In this document: positions 6,034 through 6,714 of the stretch, piece by piece
Numbering within the stretch: position 1 is the stretch's first letter
How the letters are laid out: each line of letters begins with the position of its first letter
Source: an uncultured bacterium
GTDB lineage: Bacteria > Cyanobacteriota > Vampirovibrionia > Gastranaerophilales > Gastranaerophilaceae
Assembly: GCA_948888345.1 (NCBI GenBank)
Contig: CAQTPN010000077.1
Coordinates: forward strand, 1 to 6,714
Reading direction: 5' to 3'
Length of the DNA stretch: 6,714 nt
The notes under the pieces: model-generated
What the model saw: the letters and a program-made list of their open reading frames with translations, nothing else
Database searches by the model: none
Told to the model about the DNA's origin: nothing
Translations under genes and position numbers: made by a program

Positions 6034-6714
6034 CCAGCGTGAATTTTCCTATTTTTCCGTCTCTGAAATTTGATAATATAAACTGTGCACACCTTGTAAC
6101 ATCAGGTTTTCCGCCTTTTACAATCCAATTTCTTGAAAGTGCAATGTTTTCAATTGTTATATCATCTTCTTTCAAATTATAATAATTTCTTAAATTTTCT
6201 TCATATTTCGCGCTGAGAATTTTTAAAAGCTCAATCGCTGCATATTCATTATCATAAGCATTTTCCCCGATTGAGTTTACAAAGGCCAGTTTTAGTGCCA
6301 CGTCCTGATTTTCCTGTTTCATAGGGATAATCCCCGGAGTATCAAGAAGTTCAATCTTTTCATGCACCCGAACCCACTGCTGCTGCCTTGTCACCCCTGC
6401 TTTTGCGCCGATTTTTGTTTTTGATTTTTTAATTAAACGGTTTATTGTGCTTGATTTTCCGACATTCGGCATTCCTGCAACCATAACGCGGATAGGGCGC
6501 GGCAAAAGCCCTTTTTGCACCATTTTATCTATAACCGGTTTTGAAATTTCAATAATTTTATTGATTATTAAATTTGTATCCTTTGCATCGCTGTTTGTGG
6601 TCAAAAGACAAATAGCACCGGAAGTTTCTTCTATTTTATTTTTCCATCTTAAATTTTCCGAAGGGTCTGAAAGGTCGCATTTATTTAAAAGAATAATCCT
6701 CGGTTTGTTTTTAA
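6020..6714 (-). CDS. rbgA: Ribosome biogenesis GTPase YlqF/RbgA (5' end outside window)
   Basis: YlqF/RbgA is a GTPase required for late assembly of the 50S ribosomal subunit. Its G motifs are circularly permuted, and that order is visible here. The G4 motif LLNKCDLS comes first (about residues 8-15 of the visible part), then a G5-like stretch (AICLLTTNS), then the P-loop G1 GMPNVGKSS (about 80-88), the G2 region GAKAGVTRQQQW, and G3 LLDTPG (about 122-127). The C-terminus ends FRDGKIGKFTLDDYK, like the family's 'FR.GKLGR+.L'. The frame is open to the right edge. The TTG at 6604 that would make a 194-residue protein is internal, because using it would delete the G4 motif. There are 230 visible residues; against about 280 for B. 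subtilis RbgA, roughly 50 N-terminal residues lie outside. The gene overlaps rnhB downstream. Confidence 0.93.
   Translation of the reverse strand, partial: KNKPRIILLNKCDLSDPSENLRWKNKIEETSGAICLLTTNSDAKDTNLIINKIIEISKPVIDKMVQKGLLPRPIRVMVAGMPNVGKSSTINRLIKKSKTKIGAKAGVTRQQQWVRVHEKIELLDTPGIIPMKQENQDVALKLAFVNSIGENAYDNEYAAIELLKILSAKYEENLRNYYNLKEDDITIENIALSRNWIVKGGKPDVTRCAQFILSNFRDGKIGKFTLDDYK

Noticed and set aside
5708..6073. 121-codon open frame on the plus strand opposite rnhB
   Set aside because: It is antisense to the conserved RNase HII core and has no plausible family features.
6020..6604. A 194-residue GTPase starting at TTG 6604
   Set aside because: The frame continues to the right edge and the upstream part contains the G4 motif NKCD that this family needs.

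Overview
The window is AT-rich bacterial DNA made of two convergent gene blocks that meet at a palindromic terminator near 3703-3737. I read five protein genes, two of them cut by the window edges. I see no tRNA, rRNA, CRISPR array or mobile element. The most likely source is a flagellated member of the Melainabacteria/Vampirovibrionia (for example a Gastranaerophilales-type gut bacterium). This is inference from one clue, a cytosolic-looking protein whose Asn-rich N-terminus ends in NDVSFRAL, a leader style I associate with that group. The AT-rich composition is only compatible with it. The placement is moderate to weak.

Plus strand, 1-3693: three tightly linked genes of the flagellar export and motor base. 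They are a 5'-truncated helical protein that resembles the middle and C-terminal parts of the motor switch protein FliG, then a FliH-type export regulator, then a full-length FlhA export gate. The first pair overlaps by 4 nt (ATGA) and the second by 1 nt (TAATG), so this is one translationally coupled operon. FlhA has a strong Shine-Dalgarno. In function, FliG would form the rotor ring, FliH would link the export ATPase to the C ring, and FlhA would be the membrane gate whose cytoplasmic ring docks substrates.

Minus strand, 6714-3761: ylqF/rbgA (5' end outside the window) encodes the circularly permuted GTPase for 50S ribosome maturation. It overlaps rnhB (RNase HII) by 14 nt, a housekeeping pair also adjacent in Bacillus subtilis. 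After a 200-nt AT-rich leader comes a 458-residue protein. It carries the leader described above and what looks like a degenerate sugar-phosphate nucleotidyltransferase fold, with the usual catalytic Gly-rich loop missing. This is the least ordinary gene in the window.

The best candidates for something undescribed are that nucleotidyltransferase-like protein and the divergent FliG-like gene. The rest is recognisable core machinery.
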